Translations under genes and position numbers: made by a program
Shown: positions 62,868 through 64,000 of the stretch, piece after piece
Position numbering within the stretch: position 1 is the stretch's first letter
Layout: each line of letters starts with the position of its first letter
Source: Flavisolibacter tropicus
GTDB taxonomy: Bacteria > Bacteroidota > Bacteroidia > Chitinophagales > Chitinophagaceae
Direction of reading: 5' to 3'
DNA: 64,000 nt
NCBI RefSeq assembly: GCF_001644645.1
Contig: NZ_CP011390.1
Coordinates: 3,034,001 to 3,098,000, forward strand
The notes under the pieces: model-generated
What the model saw: only the letters and a program-made list of their open reading frames with translations
Told to the model about the DNA's origin: nothing
Databases searched by the model: none

Positions 62868-62953
62868 TGCCTAACACTTGCACAAAAGCTGATTAATGAT
62901 CGACAGTTTAAATTCAGTTCGCCAGCCCAACTTTTGCAAAGTTGTAGTTGGCA
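62868..62953 (-). other. attC-like imperfect palindrome between two accessory genes
   Basis: On the minus strand it begins TGCCAAC (62953-62947) and ends GTTAGGCA (62875-62868), which pair with a one-base bulge; GTTAGGC fits the integron GTTRRRY core. Inside, ACTTTGCAAAAG (62942-62931) pairs with CTTTTGTGCAAGT (62888-62876), with small mismatches, around a 42-nt loop. Length 86 bp, location just after a stop codon and before the next gene all fit a cassette attC. No integrase is in the window. Confidence 0.5.
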
Positions 62954-62971
62954 GCAATTTTTGATTGGTAT

Positions 62972-64000
62972 CTAACTTATTTTATCAGCAAGTTTTGTTG
63001 ATAACCCTTGTTTGATCTTTAATTGCACAATCTTATTGTCTTTAAAAATAAATTCGAGATCAATGTCTGCATCATTTGTAAAAAAAACACCTTCCCTTTC
63101 AGCTGACATTTTTATTTTGCCTTCATCGTTAATTTTCATGTATAACTTACCTGCTTCTGTAGAAATTTCAACTCTGTAATTTTCAGATACTTCAAAGATG
63201 CCGGTATAGCTTAGGAGTTTAGGCTCTTCTAACTGAATTTCTTTTTTTGGCTGAGGGATACTGTATGGTTTGTTTTGCATAGCTGCATACATGGAGTTCC
63301 CTATTTTTTCCAAGGAGTTTGAGGTAATGTTATTCAAAAGTATGATGCAGATTTTATGCTCTGGCATCATTAAAAAATAGCTGGTGGCACCTGCCACGTT
63401 TCCGCCATGATCAATGACCCTGTCTCCCTGTATCGTATCGATAAACCAGCCATATCCATAACCACCTAAAAAGGGGGTTGTAGCCTGATTGAATGTTTCT
63501 TTAGAGATGATTTTAAAATCACGTAAGCCCTTATAAAATTTTAGGAGGTCACCTGTTGTACTGTACAAAGCGCCGGATGCATAAGTCAACGTTGGATTCC
63601 AGAAGTTAATTTCTAATTGTTTTGCAGGAGAGATAAAGGAGTAACCGCTTACCTTGTTTTTATCTTTTAGTTCCCCAAAGTTAAAACCACTCTTCTGCAT
63701 TTTTAGTGGCTTAAAAATATATTGGCTCAAAGCAGTTTGATAGGAAAGCCCCGTTACTTTTTCAATAATGATCCCTAACAAATCGTAACCCGAGTTCGAA
63801 TAACTAAACTTACTGCCGGGCTCGAAGTCGAGCGGTTCATCTTTAAAAAAGGCCATCTTTTCCTCAGGACGGAATGCATAAGTGGTGGTTACTTGTTCCC
63901 GATATGTTGACTTTCTGAATGCCTCATAAATACCGGCGGTATGGGTAAGCAGATGTTTTATTAATATTTCATTTCCTTTTGGATAATCGGGTATATACTT
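62972..64000 (-). CDS. serine beta-lactamase-like hydrolase (partial, 5' end off window)
   Basis: Class C beta-lactamase/D-aminopeptidase-like serine hydrolase. The frame continues to the window end (343 codons including the stop), starting with KYIPDYPKGNEILIKHLLTHTAGI, typical of the region after the SxxK motif, which lies off the window. The second motif is YSNSGYDL (Tyr-x-Asn) and the third HGGNVAGATSY. A lipocalin-like C-terminal domain follows (SYTGIFEVSENYRVEISTEA). Substrate unknown; such proteins are often peptidases or esterases. AT-richer than the core of the window. Confidence 0.87.
   Translation of the reverse strand, partial: KYIPDYPKGNEILIKHLLTHTAGIYEAFRKSTYREQVTTTYAFRPEEKMAFFKDEPLDFEPGSKFSYSNSGYDLLGIIIEKVTGLSYQTALSQYIFKPLKMQKSGFNFGELKDKNKVSGYSFISPAKQLEINFWNPTLTYASGALYSTTGDLLKFYKGLRDFKIISKETFNQATTPFLGGYGYGWFIDTIQGDRVIDHGGNVAGATSYFLMMPEHKICIILLNNITSNSLEKIGNSMYAAMQNKPYSIPQPKKEIQLEEPKLLSYTGIFEVSENYRVEISTEAGKLYMKINDEGKIKMSAEREGVFFTNDADIDLEFIFKDNKIVQLKIKQGLSTKLADKIS

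Noticed and set aside
1..64000. tRNA, rRNA or riboswitch genes
   Set aside because: No cloverleaf, GGTTCRA arm or recognisable riboswitch core was found on reading both strands, though a covariance search would be more sensitive.

Overview
The window looks like a chromosomal segment from a Bacteroidota bacterium, most likely in or near the Chitinophagaceae. The evidence is gene content: two TonB-dependent or TonB-like outer-membrane receptors with carboxypeptidase-like N-terminal domains, type IX secretion cargo with both kinds of C-terminal sorting domain, and families largely confined to this phylum (DUF4476, DUF5686, DUF2911, head-GIN/DUF2807, FISUMP). Several starts are preceded by a -7 box of the TAnnTTTG type, and Shine-Dalgarno sequences are mostly absent. 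The genus assignment is inference. No rRNA, tRNA, CRISPR array, prophage or conjugative element was seen.

Layout. 1-7.3 kb (minus strand): a fructan/fructose block of sugar porter, fructokinase and secreted GH32 fructanase, followed upstream by a lone response regulator, a Pfk-2-type phosphofructokinase and a double-OmpA protein. 7.4-13.8 kb (plus): WYL regulator, DinB protein, a secreted protein interrupted by an in-frame stop, a lipoprotein, MsrB, malate:quinone oxidoreductase and a small receiver-like protein. 14.3-25 kb: two PAS histidine kinases, a DUF6624 protein, a head-GIN protein, an ABC-2 exporter pair and a triple DUF4476 protein. 25-36.7 kb: a HYR-repeat T9SS cargo protein, FISUMP lipoprotein, DUF5686 protein, tyrosine phosphatase, DUF2911 protein, O-methyltransferase and an NTF2/TPR protein. 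36.8-52.3 kb: two paralogous Kelch lipoproteins, an M29 aminopeptidase, a split membrane-protein gene, the two receptors and a SnoaL-like protein. 52.4-64 kb: an accessory-looking end with a REP-associated tyrosine transposase (RAYT) and scattered REP copies, an S51 peptidase-like protein, a large gliding-motility-type T9SS protein, a cyclase-YHS fusion, a decayed transposase, and two AT-richer genes separated by an attC-like hairpin.

Functional links. The three fructan genes form a tight operon: GH32 would release fructose outside the cytoplasm, the porter import it, fructokinase make fructose-6-phosphate, and the nearby Pfk-2-like enzyme feed glycolysis. The ABC ATPase and permease form one exporter. 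Most other genes are single units ended by good intrinsic terminators, about 20 of which can be read directly.

The intergenic regions are unusual. At least seven carry copies of the same few low-complexity repeat families, some abutting or overlapping stop codons, and two copies are followed by terminators with identical stems. The clearest candidates for something new are the attC-like site, the RAYT with its REP family, the cyclase-YHS fusion, the perfect inverted repeat at one Kelch start codon, and the 239-bp identical duplication inside the HYR gene.
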